A stretch of DNA of 64,000 bases from Methanococcoides orientis. GTDB taxonomy: Archaea; Halobacteriota; Methanosarcinia; Methanosarcinales; Methanosarcinaceae. This document shows positions 46,567 through 56,165 of the stretch, piece by piece. Numbering within the stretch: position 1 is the first letter of the stretch; every line of letters starts with the position of its first letter. A program made the position numbers and the translations under genes. A model generated the notes under the pieces. The model did not search any database and was not told where the DNA came from. It saw only the letters and a list, made by a program, of their open reading frames with translations. The stretch lies in the NCBI RefSeq assembly GCF_021184045.1, contig NZ_CP073710.1, positions 1,870,685 to 1,934,684 on the forward strand. Reading direction: 5' to 3'.

Positions 46567-47595
46567 TTAACGCCTGCCCCCTGAATTCTTGTTCCCCTTA
46601 GCCTTACCCCGGCCTTTCCCGGAAGGTTTCTCCCTTGCAGGAGGCTTTGGATTGGAACTTTTTATTGAGTTTACCTTCTTCTCAAGACCGACCTTTATAG
46701 CAGGGCTCAGTTCTCCTGAATAGACATCTGTGCGGCAGGCAAGACTAATCTTTGCAGCCAGTGCACGTGCGATCTTACCCCTCTGCCACCAGGGGGAGTT
46801 CTTGATGAGTGGATGATTGAATATCAAACCGTGCTTCGGCGAAGGAGCACGGGACCTGAGATGCTTGAAAAGTGCCCGGCTGGCACCCATTACCTGGACC
46901 GTGCTGGAGGGCAGTTGTGAAAGTCTCTCAAGACCGCCTGTCATACTGATCAGGCGTGCACCGATAAGAGGACCTGCGATATTTGTAAGGTTTGGAGCGA
47001 TCTCTTCCATGTTCCTGAGAATGCTTTCCTCGATACTGTGCCGGTTATCATACATATCACATATGTTCGAAGCGAACTGCTTCACAAGTTCCTCATCAGC
47101 AGGAGGAAGTTCGGCACCCATGGAGGATGAAGCCTTATCGAACATCGGGTCATCAGCAGGTATGTTGGAACGTGCACCATGCTCTTTTACGAATCTTGCA
47201 AGCTGCTCTGAACTGAATCCCAGTTCCGGGAAATGCAATCCATACCACTCTGACAAGCGCTCAGACAGTGCATTTGCTGCATCATCGATGTCATCCAGTG
47301 CTTCAACTGCCTGAATGATACGCATGTCCGGTGTGTTGGTGCGGGAAATACGCAATTTTCCTGCACGTATGCTCACATTGCGAAGCAGGGAATCGTATTC
47401 CCGGTCATCTTCCACGAAATCGAAGGAGATCGCCGGAGCGCGGATGTCGAAACCTGCTTCGGGGGGGTGTGCACCTGCAACATTCCGTTGAAGCAGACCT
47501 TCTGCAAGCTCCTCGACATCCTTATTGAAAAATTCGCAATCAACAACAACATTATCCTCAAGGGTTAGGACCCCATACCATGTAATGATCTTCAA
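46567..47595 (-). CDS. nop5: Nop5/Nop56-58 C/D-box RNP scaffold protein
   Basis: 342 residues. It has an N-terminal fibrillarin-binding domain, a coiled coil (about 100-190) and the Nop domain with NIAGPLIGARLI and GASRALFKHL. It ends in a Lys/Arg/Gly-rich tail (GKGRGKAKGNKNSGGRR) typical of Nop proteins. It bridges fibrillarin to L7Ae-bound sRNA. The frame extends to 47634 inside mptG, but a TTG at 47595 with GGAAGG ~7 bp upstream fits the family start (KIITWYGVLTLED). Middle gene of the mptG-nop5-flpA run. Confidence 0.95.
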   Translation of the reverse strand: MKIITWYGVLTLEDNVVVDCEFFNKDVEELAEGLLQRNVAGAHPPEAGFDIRAPAISFDFVEDDREYDSLLRNVSIRAGKLRISRTNTPDMRIIQAVEALDDIDDAANALSERLSEWYGLHFPELGFSSEQLARFVKEHGARSNIPADDPMFDKASSSMGAELPPADEELVKQFASNICDMYDNRHSIEESILRNMEEIAPNLTNIAGPLIGARLISMTGGLERLSQLPSSTVQVMGASRALFKHLRSRAPSPKHGLIFNHPLIKNSPWWQRGKIARALAAKISLACRTDVYSGELSPAIKVGLEKKVNSIKSSNPKPPAREKPSGKGRGKAKGNKNSGGRR

Positions 47596-47596
47596 A

Positions 47597-48556
47597 TCAA
47601 TCCTTCCATATTTTTGCACCGGAGTTGTTCGCACGTGTCAGGACAACGTTGCCACCAACGGTATCATCAAGGAAAAGCTGTGCTTCCTTTCTTATCTGTT
47701 CAGCTATACGTCTGTGGTCCACAACACCAAATACCACAGGTCCAAAAGAGCTCATTCCTGCACCTGCTGCCCCAAGGTCCTGCATGAACTCGATAAGGTC
47801 TCGCACAGCCGGTGACTGCAAAGCAACCTCTCGTTTCTTGAAACCAACTGACTGCAAATGATTCAGGGCCATTCCGAAGTTCTCAATATCACCCTCTATG
47901 ATCGAAGGCATCATCTGCATCAGCACAACATGACTAACTTCCTGAACTTCCCGAAGAGGAATAGGACACTCTTTTTTGAATATATCCACTTCCTGGGCAT
48001 CATGTGCCCCTTTGGAATCCGGAAGTGCCAGTATGATGTCCCACTCCGGAAAGTCATGCCTGAAGATCACCGGAGCTGGATCCGCCCTGCTGGCAGATGA
48101 AGGAGAAAATGACCCCTTATCACTGAACTTATGCCCGCAATCGACAAGGAAACCGCCATTCTCAAAAGAAGCAACCCCTATACCGGAAGTTCCACCCCTG
48201 CCAACCCTGATGGCAAGTTCGTTGACGCTCAATCCAAGATCATAAAGTTCGTTAACTGCTGCTGCAGCGCTCAGGGCTATCTGGGTACCGGACCCCAGAC
48301 CAACATGAGGAGGCATATCTTCTTCCACATGGACCTTTATGCCTTCACCTTCGGGTAATAAAGATTCCACAGCTCCATATACCCTGTCTGAAAGACTTGA
48401 TCCACCCGTTATTTCGATCCCATCATGCTTTTCAGCACTCAGTGTGATGTTAGGCGAATCAAGGGTTATCCCCACACCGCCATCCACCCTTCCGAGCTCT
48501 GCATTCATGTCTATCAAAGACAGATGCAATCTGGATGGAGATCTTATTTTAATCAT
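47597..48556 (-). CDS. mptG: Beta-ribofuranosylaminobenzene 5'-phosphate synthase
   Basis: 319 residues, GHMP-kinase-like fold: RSPSRLHLSLIDMN at the start, then PPHVGLGSGTQIALSAAAAVNEL and GMSSFGPVVFG. This enzyme condenses p-hydroxybenzoate (or pABA) with PRPP, losing CO2, in the first committed step of methanopterin synthesis. Its presence marks a methanogen-type C1 metabolism. The stop TGA lies 1 bp before the TTG start of nop5, so the two are translated from one message. Confidence 0.95.
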   Translation of the reverse strand: MIKIRSPSRLHLSLIDMNAELGRVDGGVGITLDSPNITLSAEKHDGIEITGGSSLSDRVYGAVESLLPEGEGIKVHVEEDMPPHVGLGSGTQIALSAAAAVNELYDLGLSVNELAIRVGRGGTSGIGVASFENGGFLVDCGHKFSDKGSFSPSSASRADPAPVIFRHDFPEWDIILALPDSKGAHDAQEVDIFKKECPIPLREVQEVSHVVLMQMMPSIIEGDIENFGMALNHLQSVGFKKREVALQSPAVRDLIEFMQDLGAAGAGMSSFGPVVFGVVDHRRIAEQIRKEAQLFLDDTVGGNVVLTRANNSGAKIWKD

Positions 48557-48580
48557 GCTCGTTTATCAGCGTTCATAATA

Positions 48581-49285
48581 TTAAACACTAACACCCGAAC
48601 GGGAAGAGCGTTTGTTTTTAATGAACCACCAGCCTGTACCCAGCACTTTCCTGCTGAATATGAACCTCAGCAGAGGGGGAATAAAAGACCCGATGCGGAA
48701 CCGGATATCGCCTGACATGTTCACATCTAACCCCTCTTCGGCAAACAAAGGATTAACAGAATAATGGAATTTCCTGCAACCACTGTGAACCACAGATGCC
48801 AGGGTATGAAGATATCCGCAAAGCATCCCGGTATCTGCCGGGTTAGGAAGACCGTAGTCCAGATCACAGGACAACTCACGAATATGTATGGAGGAAAGGA
48901 TCCCTTTCAACAGGCTAAAGACAGGATCGCGGATACCATAGACCATACGCCCTTGTGTATAATAATCATCAAAGGACTCCCGCATGCCAGACCCTTCCTC
49001 TCGATCGGATTTACCCTTGTCTTCCACTTTGCCTTTTTCCCCGTCCCAGGTGCCACCTTCATCTGCCTTATCCAAATGCTTTTCTTTGTTGTCAGATTCC
49101 TTTTCCAGAGATTTCTTCTTCGAGAAATGCGTCGAAAGGATTGTCCACTTCACATCTGCTCTGCTATGAACGCCATTCAGGTCGGCCCTTACACTGAAAA
49201 CAACGTCTATCGGAGCTAACAGGATAAGCCCCAGTAAAAGAATAATGCAAAGGCTAAGCGAGTAGATGAGAAGTGACATGTTCAA
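48581..49285 (-). CDS. DUF2953 membrane protein (YtfI-like)
   Basis: 234 residues with one N-terminal membrane helix (about 5-25), a highly charged Lys/Glu/Asp linker (about 55-100) and a beta-rich C-terminal part with LSCDLDYGLPNPADTGMLCG, the DUF2953 core. DUF2953 proteins are known from Firmicutes next to GerW/YtfJ, and here too the gene follows a GerW-family gene by 35 bp. The role is not known in archaea. Confidence 0.8.
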   Translation of the reverse strand: MNMSLLIYSLSLCIILLLGLILLAPIDVVFSVRADLNGVHSRADVKWTILSTHFSKKKSLEKESDNKEKHLDKADEGGTWDGEKGKVEDKGKSDREEGSGMRESFDDYYTQGRMVYGIRDPVFSLLKGILSSIHIRELSCDLDYGLPNPADTGMLCGYLHTLASVVHSGCRKFHYSVNPLFAEEGLDVNMSGDIRFRIGSFIPPLLRFIFSRKVLGTGWWFIKNKRSSRSGVSV

Positions 49286-49320
49286 CCGCTTATGGTGTTG
49301 TAAAAAGAAGTGATAGCGGA

Positions 49321-49725
49321 TTATTCGCCATCATCCTCAGGCACATCGCCCTCAGGTTCCTTTTCTTCACCCTTTTTCATCTTCCCTTTTGCAGATTTTA
49401 TCTTTTCGAAGACCTCCGGGACAGCTTCGATCAGTTTCCCGAAATCGCTCTTTCCGGAAAGGGTCATCAGTCGAACACCTTCTTCCTCTATCACAAGGAA
49501 AGCAACAGGCTCGATCTTAGCACCCCCCCCGCCTCCACCACCGAATCCGGTTTCAGTTTCACCTTTGGTACCTTCTCCGCCACCGCTGCCAAAACCAAAG
49601 GAAACCTTGGTTACAGGAATGATGGTCTTGTCCCCGGCAACTACTGGTTCTCCGATCACTGTCTTTGCACTGACCATCCGCTCAAGCTCGGTGGTCACTT
49701 CTTTTATGACATCTTCGACTCCCAT
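49321..49725 (-). CDS. GerW/YtfJ family protein
   Basis: 134 residues: VEDVIKEVTTELERMVSAKTVIGEPVV, then IIPVTKVSFGFG, a long Gly-rich loop and VEPVAFLVI-type strand (here KIEPVAFLVIEEEG), the GerW/YtfJ layout. In Bacillus, YtfJ is needed for spore germination protein function; the archaeal role is unknown. A start at the ATG 49725 gives the family N-terminus; the frame opens at 49761. It is the upstream partner of the DUF2953 gene. Confidence 0.85.
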   Translation of the reverse strand: MGVEDVIKEVTTELERMVSAKTVIGEPVVAGDKTIIPVTKVSFGFGSGGGEGTKGETETGFGGGGGGGAKIEPVAFLVIEEEGVRLMTLSGKSDFGKLIEAVPEVFEKIKSAKGKMKKGEEKEPEGDVPEDDGE

Positions 49726-49853
49726 ATCGATAACCTCCCAATTATCCGGAAGCTGTATCACAACACCCGGATACGTGCTATATAAAAGAAATTATGGTGG
49801 ACAACAGTATAAATGTATCCCCACAGGAATACATTCAAAAACCTAAAATGTCT

Positions 49854-52034
49854 TTACTGCCCCTCGTTGTCCATGAAGAAGTTCATCAGCGAATACTTCA
49901 CTTTCTCAGGGTCCACATCCACGAACTCTTTACTTTCTGCAGGCGGGAACACATCGAAGACAGCGAACTTGCCGAACCTCTGCTTTGAATCGGTCAGGAA
50001 CCTGCCATCAAGAAGTATGCGTGCACCGTAATCCTCAGGGGAACGGACAACCCTGCCCATGGCCTGCCGGATCTTGCGTATCGTTGGAACCTGTATGGCA
50101 TATTCCCATCCTGCACCGTAACCAAAGACATGATCATATGCTGATTCTACTGCATTCATCCTGTCATTGAGGGCCGGATAGCCCACACCTACGATAATAA
50201 CAGTGCGACCCCTGCCATCACGGTAATCTATACCCTCACTCAGGGTCCCCCAGAGATAGGACATCAGCACGGCCTTGCCACCGGACTCACCTATAGCAAA
50301 GAATTCCTGCCTGACTTCCTGGGAAGACACACCTACCTCATCAAGGAAGATAGGCACATCTATTCTGGGTTCCAGTTTTGAATAGAACCTCTTTGCCTCA
50401 AAGGAGCTCTGGAAAAAGATGATAACATTCCCCTTTGAATGCTCAATTGAATCCAGAAGAACCTGCTCCAGCAACCCGACAGTATGCGGATCATCCCGGT
50501 TCTTGGCAAAGAGAGGAGGGATGGACACTGCAATTGAAAGGCGTTTTTCTTCCGGGAAGGAGGTGCCGAAGGATATCTCGCAGGTTTCCCGTGTGATCCC
50601 AAGTGTCTTCTTCACCATCTCGAACGGATGAAGTGTCGCTGACATCAGTACGCCTGAGAACAGGGAATTAAAGAGCGGTTCTGTAACGTTCTTGGGGATA
50701 CATGTGAACAGTTCCACGCGACCGTAGATCTCATCGTTCATATCCCTGCGGACATTTAGTATAGGATAATAGTTCGGATTATGGGACAGCTCCAGGTAAG
50801 CTGAAAGGAAATCTGCAACATACCGAATGTGGGAGCGTTTCATAACACCAGTTAAACCTTTCTTGTACTGGTCACGGTAGGTCTCATCGAGTTTTGCCCC
50901 GATCTCGCTTGCCTCTGAGAGAAGTATCTGGATCTCATCCTTGTCACCAAAATCCTCCTTTGCGTTGCGAAGGAACCTTGCACGTACTATGTCGTTGCGG
51001 TCATAGGGATCACTGATACGCATATCATACCAGTTCTTCCTGACACGTTCGCGCTCACCGAACTTGAACCTGGAATTGTAGGTTTCGGTAATAACATCCT
51101 GGAAGACCTTGAACAGGTTGTGGATATTGTCATCTGCCAGAAGGTCGATGTTGGCCTCAAGTTCTGCCCTTGCTTTTTCGATGGAATGCTCGGTCAGGGA
51201 GATAGATGAATGGGAACGTGCTGCCGATTCGATGTTATGCGCTTCATCAAAGATAGCGATGACATCCTGGGGTTCCTTTTCAAGCCAGCCCAGTACCGTT
51301 GAGAAGATATCCGCATTCAGCACATGGTGATAATTGCAGATCAGAAGGTCCGCATGCTTGAGTTCACGTTTTAGCAGCTCATATCCACACATACCATTTT
51401 GAAGAGCATGGTCATTGACCTCTTCTGGAGTGCGTACTTCTTTAAAGAGCCAGTCACGGAACTTTTCGCTATCAGACCTCAGAACCTCATAAAGGTCATT
51501 GCAGGAACGATCACGCAGGCCTTTAGCCTTCTCTTCCAGAGCATCGAGCTCCTTTGCAAGTTCATCACGAAGTGCTACAAAGGCCTGATCATGGGATTTC
51601 TTGTAGCTTTCTCTTGCAGACCTGAGCTCCTGCCGCTTAAGATGCATTTCCCGCTCGGCCTCCATAAGCTCAAAGGTGTTCTCCCTTTTGACAGAACACT
51701 CCTCATAATCCGCTTCATGGGGACACATTGTGGTCTTCCCTTTCACAATAGCAACCTTGACATCGTGCATCTTCTTGATGTCACGGGCTTCATTGATGAA
51801 CTGGACCATCTGCTGATGTACGTTCGTAGCTATAATGACGGTCTTGTCAAGCTGCTTACCCACGTGCAGTGATGGTGACAGAGCACTCAGCGTCTTGCCG
51901 GTCCCGCATGCGCCCTCGAATAGTACGAACTGCTTCTGCAGAAGGGCAGAATGTATTCGGTCCATTGCCTCCTTCTGGTTATTATAACATGAATTCTTGG
52001 GGAAATATTTCATATACGCGGGATTGTCACTCAT
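49854..52034 (-). CDS. XPD/Rad3-family DNA helicase (Fe-S)
   Basis: 726 residues, SF2 helicase. Q-motif-like YNNQKEAMDRI, Walker A FEGACGTGKT, DEAH in VIAIFDEAHNIES, SATL, and motif VI QAMGRVVRSPEDYG. The four Fe-S cysteines between motifs Ia and II are present in TTMCPHEADYEECS, RSCNDL and GMCGYELL. A long coiled insert (about 105-170) lies in the Fe-S region. It unwinds DNA 5'-3' in repair. Monocistronic; the start ATG at 52034 is close to the pilin gene. Confidence 0.92.
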   Translation of the reverse strand: MSDNPAYMKYFPKNSCYNNQKEAMDRIHSALLQKQFVLFEGACGTGKTLSALSPSLHVGKQLDKTVIIATNVHQQMVQFINEARDIKKMHDVKVAIVKGKTTMCPHEADYEECSVKRENTFELMEAEREMHLKRQELRSARESYKKSHDQAFVALRDELAKELDALEEKAKGLRDRSCNDLYEVLRSDSEKFRDWLFKEVRTPEEVNDHALQNGMCGYELLKRELKHADLLICNYHHVLNADIFSTVLGWLEKEPQDVIAIFDEAHNIESAARSHSSISLTEHSIEKARAELEANIDLLADDNIHNLFKVFQDVITETYNSRFKFGERERVRKNWYDMRISDPYDRNDIVRARFLRNAKEDFGDKDEIQILLSEASEIGAKLDETYRDQYKKGLTGVMKRSHIRYVADFLSAYLELSHNPNYYPILNVRRDMNDEIYGRVELFTCIPKNVTEPLFNSLFSGVLMSATLHPFEMVKKTLGITRETCEISFGTSFPEEKRLSIAVSIPPLFAKNRDDPHTVGLLEQVLLDSIEHSKGNVIIFFQSSFEAKRFYSKLEPRIDVPIFLDEVGVSSQEVRQEFFAIGESGGKAVLMSYLWGTLSEGIDYRDGRGRTVIIVGVGYPALNDRMNAVESAYDHVFGYGAGWEYAIQVPTIRKIRQAMGRVVRSPEDYGARILLDGRFLTDSKQRFGKFAVFDVFPPAESKEFVDVDPEKVKYSLMNFFMDNEGQ

Positions 52035-52080
52035 CGCACACCCTATGTATTCACCCTACTTTAATGGTAGTGATAGATCA

Positions 52081-52713
52081 TCAGTCCAGAGGTCTTACCG
52101 ACACAATATCCTCTGCAATAACACGATCGGTAGTACTATCAAACACCTTAACAGTTATCAGAGTGCCTTGCCTGAAGCCGTAATTATTAGAAGTATCCGA
52201 GTAACTCCCAACACTAACACGGACCGTAGAAGCATCCGTACCATTGATACTGTCATCGCCATTAAGCACCAGGAACTCACCGGCAGACCACAGGCCATCG
52301 TCGATGCATGGGTTATTGCTCTTGTAGGTTGCACATGTACCGGAAGGAGTCAGGTCGTAATATTTTGCAGTTACCTGCCCGTACACCTTGAATCCGCCAT
52401 GCCCCACTTTACCGACATAGCTGCTTCCATCGCCACTTAGGACCACAAAAGTGGAGTCAAGGTCCAGCGGATCTCCGCCTTTGTGTTCGAGTATCACATA
52501 GTTCTCTTTATACTGCACTGCATTCGGAACGCCACCAACAGCATCTTTGACCTCTATCATAGCCATGGGCGTAGAAGAGGAAATGCTTCCAAAGATACCG
52601 TCACCAATTACTGCTGCTGCCACCACACCTCCAAGAAGCACGGTCAACATGACCAGCAGAAGCGCTCCGATTATTGGTGCTACTGCACCATCGTTTTTTA
52701 GGATCGCTACCAT
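52081..52713 (-). CDS. Archaeal type IV pilin-like protein
   Basis: About 210 residues. The N-terminus MVAILKNDGAVAPIIGALLLVMLTV is a class III signal: a short basic leader, then a hydrophobic helix that serves in assembly, as in Pilin_N/DUF1628 proteins (called archaeal pilins). The rest is a beta-rich head with a Cys pair (GTCATYKSNNPCID). A prepilin peptidase should cut before the hydrophobic stretch. The ATG at 52713 is preferred to a TTG at 52725. No other pilus gene adjoins it. Confidence 0.8.
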   Translation of the reverse strand: MVAILKNDGAVAPIIGALLLVMLTVLLGGVVAAAVIGDGIFGSISSSTPMAMIEVKDAVGGVPNAVQYKENYVILEHKGGDPLDLDSTFVVLSGDGSSYVGKVGHGGFKVYGQVTAKYYDLTPSGTCATYKSNNPCIDDGLWSAGEFLVLNGDDSINGTDASTVRVSVGSYSDTSNNYGFRQGTLITVKVFDSTTDRVIAEDIVSVRPLD

Positions 52714-53016
52714 AATCTCAACCAACCGGGTAGATTGCAGAGGAATATTAAAGATTTTTGACAGACAGTTGCTATATATAAAACAAGAACTTGAATTGAA
52801 CCCACTTTTTTAAAAATAGGAGATGCGAGTTATTGAAAAGTATATCCTGAAATAGCAATGAATAGCCAGATATATACATAGCCGGTCTTACTAGTTTCTT
52901 AAAAGTGAGAAACGTGTTTGGATAATCGATAGCTTTTTATCTAACTTATTTAATGGGTATATTGCAAAATTTGCAACTAATACAAGTTAAACCAACTTGA
53001 ATAGGAGAAAATAATA

Positions 53017-53193
53017 ATGGTAGCAGTAATTAACAGAGATGAATGTGTAGGATGCGGAACATGTGTAGATGACTGCCCATCCGAAGCAATTTCAATGGAC
53101 GGCGACAACATCGCTGTAGTAGATGCTGACGAATGTATTGACTGTGGTGCATGTGTGGACTCCTGTCCAACAGATGCGATCACAATGGAATAA
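53017..53193 (+). CDS. 2[4Fe-4S] ferredoxin
   Basis: 58 residues, two CxxCxxCxxxCP clusters ([15 protein letters not shown] and [15 protein letters not shown]), a complete bacterial-type ferredoxin. It carries electrons at low potential in methanogen energy metabolism. GGAG lies ~10 bp upstream of the ATG. It is a single-gene transcript with its own terminator. Confidence 0.95.
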   Translation: MVAVINRDECVGCGTCVDDCPSEAISMDGDNIAVVDADECIDCGACVDSCPTDAITME

Positions 53194-53230
53194 GCCTGCT
53201 TATTCCATTTATCTTTCTATTTTTCTATTA
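53185..53230 (+). terminator. Ferredoxin terminator
   Basis: A perfect 10-bp stem ATGGAATAAG/CTTATTCCAT with loop CCTG spans the stop codon (53185-53208) and is followed by T-rich sequence. Confidence 0.8.
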
Positions 53231-53491
53231 ATTATTTTGTATTGTATCGTATTTTTTGTTTTGCATCTTTTGTTTTCCATACTGTTTATTTCAATTGATG
53301 ATTTAGAGTCAGTCATTTCACATTGATCATTATCAGAAGAATTACGTTTCAGATCCGAGCGTACATTTAATAGTTAACATGGGTGAGTGAAACAATAACT
53401 TTTTTACCCGCAACCAAAAATAAAGCCATAGGATGTTGTTCATTGTGGCGATAGATTTAAAGCATTGACAACGTTAGGAGTAAAGATCATC

Positions 53492-54196
53492 ATGTTAGTT
53501 GTATTATCAGTAGGTGGATCCATACTCGCAAAGGACCTGGATCCTGAGCATTTTGTTGCTTATGCTTCCGCACTCAGGGAACTGGGACGGGAACATAAGT
53601 TAGTGATAGTAACCGGTGGCGGTGTTGCAGCAAGGAATTACATAGACGTTGCAAGAAGTGTCGGAGCAAACGAAGTCGTATGTGATTTTATTGGAATTGA
53701 CATCACAAGACTAAACGCCCAGCTCCTGATCGCAGCACTTGGAAAAGATGCGTATCCCGAACCACCTACCAGTTACAAGGAAGCTGAATCTGCCCTTTCA
53801 TCCGGAAAGATAGTGGTAATGGGAGGAGTTATTCCAGGCCAGACCACAGATGCGGTTTCCGCAGTTCTTGCCGAATATCTCAATGCAGACATGATGGTGA
53901 TCGCAACATCCGTTGACGGTGTATATTCAAGTGATCCAAGAGAAGACCCGGATGCAAAGAAATATGATGTCATGACAGCAAAGGAACTTGTCAGCGTCGT
54001 AATTTCAACAGAAATGAAAGCCGGATCCAAATCACCTGTCGACCCTCTTGCCTCCAAGATCATCGAGCGATGCAACATTGATACCATCGTAATGGATGGA
54101 ACTGATCCTGAAGATGTACTTCAGGTCGTACTTCAGGAATGCTCAAAAGTAGGAGAGATAACCGGAGTACACCTTGGAACACGTATTATCGGCTGA
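53492..54196 (+). CDS. pyrH: UMP kinase
   Basis: 234 residues of the amino-acid-kinase fold, archaeal PyrH type: LVVLSVGGSILAKDLD at the N-terminus, VTGGGVAARNYI, and SVDGVYSSDPREDPDAKKYD. It phosphorylates UMP to UDP. The ATG at 53492 gives the family start; GGAG lies ~11 bp upstream. The gene lies alone, with a terminator before the archaellum operon. Confidence 0.95.
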   Translation: MLVVLSVGGSILAKDLDPEHFVAYASALRELGREHKLVIVTGGGVAARNYIDVARSVGANEVVCDFIGIDITRLNAQLLIAALGKDAYPEPPTSYKEAESALSSGKIVVMGGVIPGQTTDAVSAVLAEYLNADMMVIATSVDGVYSSDPREDPDAKKYDVMTAKELVSVVISTEMKAGSKSPVDPLASKIIERCNIDTIVMDGTDPEDVLQVVLQECSKVGEITGVHLGTRIIG

Positions 54197-54252
54197 TATA
54201 AGGTAAATGTAGAGCTGATAAACGACATTTTTCATTGATGGCAAAATAAACT

Positions 54253-54299
54253 TGTGATGGAGATTGGATAAAACCCATCACAGGAAAGCATCTTTTTTT
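54253..54299 (+). terminator. Terminator between pyrH and archaellum operon
   Basis: An 8-bp stem TGTGATGG/CCATCACA (54253-54260 with 54275-54282) is followed after ten bases by TTTTTTT (54293-54299). The 14-nt loop is long. Confidence 0.55.
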
Positions 54300-54305
54300 G
54301 GAATA

Positions 54306-54318
54306 TTTTTATATAATA
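54306..54318 (+). promoter_or_regulatory. Candidate promoter of the archaellum operon
   Basis: A TTTTTATATAATA element 75 bp upstream of the first archaellum gene fits an archaeal TATA box; other AT-rich candidates lie at 54330-54350. No regulator site is seen. Confidence 0.45.
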
Positions 54319-54392
54319 GCATGATACATCTATATTAATACATATATGTTTGAGGTTAAATATACAGTCTAATTACAGCATTCCGTGAAAAT

Positions 54393-55691
54393 ATGGCTGG
54401 GTTCAGTAATAAATTGAAGAATCTTACAAAGGGGATTCTTCGAAAAAATGGGAGCAACGGACAGGAAGGTTCACCTTTCGATTCACAACCGTCTCCGTTT
54501 GATTCACCGCAATCCCCTTTTGCAGCAGGCCCCCCTGATTTTGGTGATGCCACTAATTCTCCCGGAGGGTTTCCTTCAGGACCACCGACAGGTTCGCCTT
54601 TTGGAGCTGCACCACCCGGACCGGGAGTAGAAAGACCCACGGAGACCGAACCTGTTGACAATAAACAGATCAACGAAAATGCTGAAAAGATCAAAGCGCT
54701 TGAGGCCAAGCTCTCAAAAGTAGATACAGCCATATCTACAGTGCAGAGAGAAAGCCAGAGTGTGAAGACAACAGTGGAAAAGATAGACCAGAGCGTACTG
54801 GAACTGCTTTCGCTTTACGAGCTGGTCTCGAACCAGGTAAATCCTTTTGTTGGAGATGAGCTTGGAGGTCGTGCCACCATTGAGCGTTTTGACAAGGCAG
54901 ATAAAAGAATAGCTGAAGTTGCTGATTTTGTAATGATGCTCCAAAAAGAGGTCGAAGGACTTAACCAGAGTATACAGATGCCGGGACTTCCTGCTGAAAC
55001 TGAATCAAAGATAGAGAATATAACTACAAAAATGGATGTTTTTGCAGATTCTCTTGTTACACTTCAGGAAAGCGTTACGGAGATCGCATCCCAGGTCAAG
55101 GATGCGTACGAAAGGCAAAAGCAACTTGACATGGACATCGTGGATATTGCACAAACAACAAGTACCTTTGCAGGCAGGATAGGCGAACTTGAGAAGATCG
55201 ACCTTTCCGAGCTACAGGAAAAAGTGGAACAGGCAATTCTAAAAAGATCACAGTTGACCGATGAGGCTATTTCAAACCAGACCGATGAATACGGACAGCC
55301 GGTGAATGGGGGAAAAGAAGCAAGCGCAAGAAACCCCATAGTCCGTCTGGAGTCCATTAAGAAGAACCCTATGAGCGTCGTGGTCCTGCTGAACTGGATA
55401 GAGTTCCTGATGGAACGTGTCGGCAGAAACAACCTTATGGATGCTCTTGATTATTATGTTGATATTGGCTGGATAAGTGAAGAGGTCAGATCAGAGATCA
55501 TGGCCTATGCCAGAGGAATAGACTACTATGTGGAAAAACCCACATGGAGACTTTTACCGGAAGATCACACAAAGTCACTGCTTTTTATCGAAAGACTTTG
55601 CGGACGCAAGATCGACAGGAACATGCTCAGCATGATCGACAGGGAGATGGCGAAAGTGAAACATGGTTTGGAGGAACTTTATGGGATTTGA
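54393..55691 (+). CDS. flaD: Archaellum protein FlaD/E (ArlD/E)
   Basis: 432 residues. The N-terminal part has a Pro/Gly/Ser/Phe-rich disordered region (about 25-90, with repeated SPFDS), a long coiled coil (about 95-280), and the C-terminal FlaDE domain (about 315-432) with VVLLNWIEFLMERVGRNNL and IDREMAKVKHGLEELY. FlaC/D/E scaffold the archaellum switch that connects to chemotaxis. FlaC is not a separate gene here; its role may be in this one chain. First gene of the operon; overlaps flaF by 11 bp. Confidence 0.9.
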   Translation: MAGFSNKLKNLTKGILRKNGSNGQEGSPFDSQPSPFDSPQSPFAAGPPDFGDATNSPGGFPSGPPTGSPFGAAPPGPGVERPTETEPVDNKQINENAEKIKALEAKLSKVDTAISTVQRESQSVKTTVEKIDQSVLELLSLYELVSNQVNPFVGDELGGRATIERFDKADKRIAEVADFVMMLQKEVEGLNQSIQMPGLPAETESKIENITTKMDVFADSLVTLQESVTEIASQVKDAYERQKQLDMDIVDIAQTTSTFAGRIGELEKIDLSELQEKVEQAILKRSQLTDEAISNQTDEYGQPVNGGKEASARNPIVRLESIKKNPMSVVVLLNWIEFLMERVGRNNLMDALDYYVDIGWISEEVRSEIMAYARGIDYYVEKPTWRLLPEDHTKSLLFIERLCGRKIDRNMLSMIDREMAKVKHGLEELYGI

Positions 55692-56121
55692 GACCACTGT
55701 TGTTATTTCCATATTCTTTGTCTCGATCCTTGTCCTCGGAACAAATTCTTACGCTGTGATGAGCAATTCAAATGATGTCATAAACGATGCTGAAAACATA
55801 AGGTATGAAATGCAATATACGAAACTGAACAGTGCAATATCTCTTGATTCAATGACATTGGACAATGAAAATTCCACATTGGTGGTCGAGGTGACCAACT
55901 GCGGGAATATTGTCCTTGATTCTGATGAAATAAGTATACTTGTAGATGGACATCTCTTAAATTATGATTATTACCCGGAAACTGCAAAATGGTATCCAGG
56001 GGAGAAAAAAACATTTGCAGTTGAAGAGATCTCCAACCCTGGATACAAAAGAGTGAAAATTATTACCGATAGCGGAGTCTCCGGATATCTTAGCGGTGTT
56101 CCGGATAAAATAAAGGATTAA
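55681..56121 (+). CDS. flaF: Archaellum stator protein FlaF (ArlF)
   Basis: 146 residues. An N-terminal membrane helix (about 5-25, VVISIFFVSILVLGTNSYAV) is followed by an external beta-sandwich domain, the FlaF layout. FlaF binds the S-layer and, with FlaG, anchors the motor. The start at 55681 overlaps the flaD stop. The ligand-binding surface cannot be judged. Confidence 0.9.
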   Translation: MGFETTVVISIFFVSILVLGTNSYAVMSNSNDVINDAENIRYEMQYTKLNSAISLDSMTLDNENSTLVVEVTNCGNIVLDSDEISILVDGHLLNYDYYPETAKWYPGEKKTFAVEEISNPGYKRVKIITDSGVSGYLSGVPDKIKD

Positions 56122-56165
56122 TAATTAAACAGAGATTATACTATTGAATCGTAAAAGGTGGAGAT

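Noticed and set aside
46817-47314. Long antisense frame opposite nop5.
   Set aside because: Ser/Ala/Pro/Leu-rich translation typical of a shadow frame; nop5 on the other strand is certain.
49310-49846. Antisense frame with a poly-Pro run opposite the GerW gene.
   Set aside because: The Pro run is the mirror of the Gly-rich loop of GerW; not a gene.
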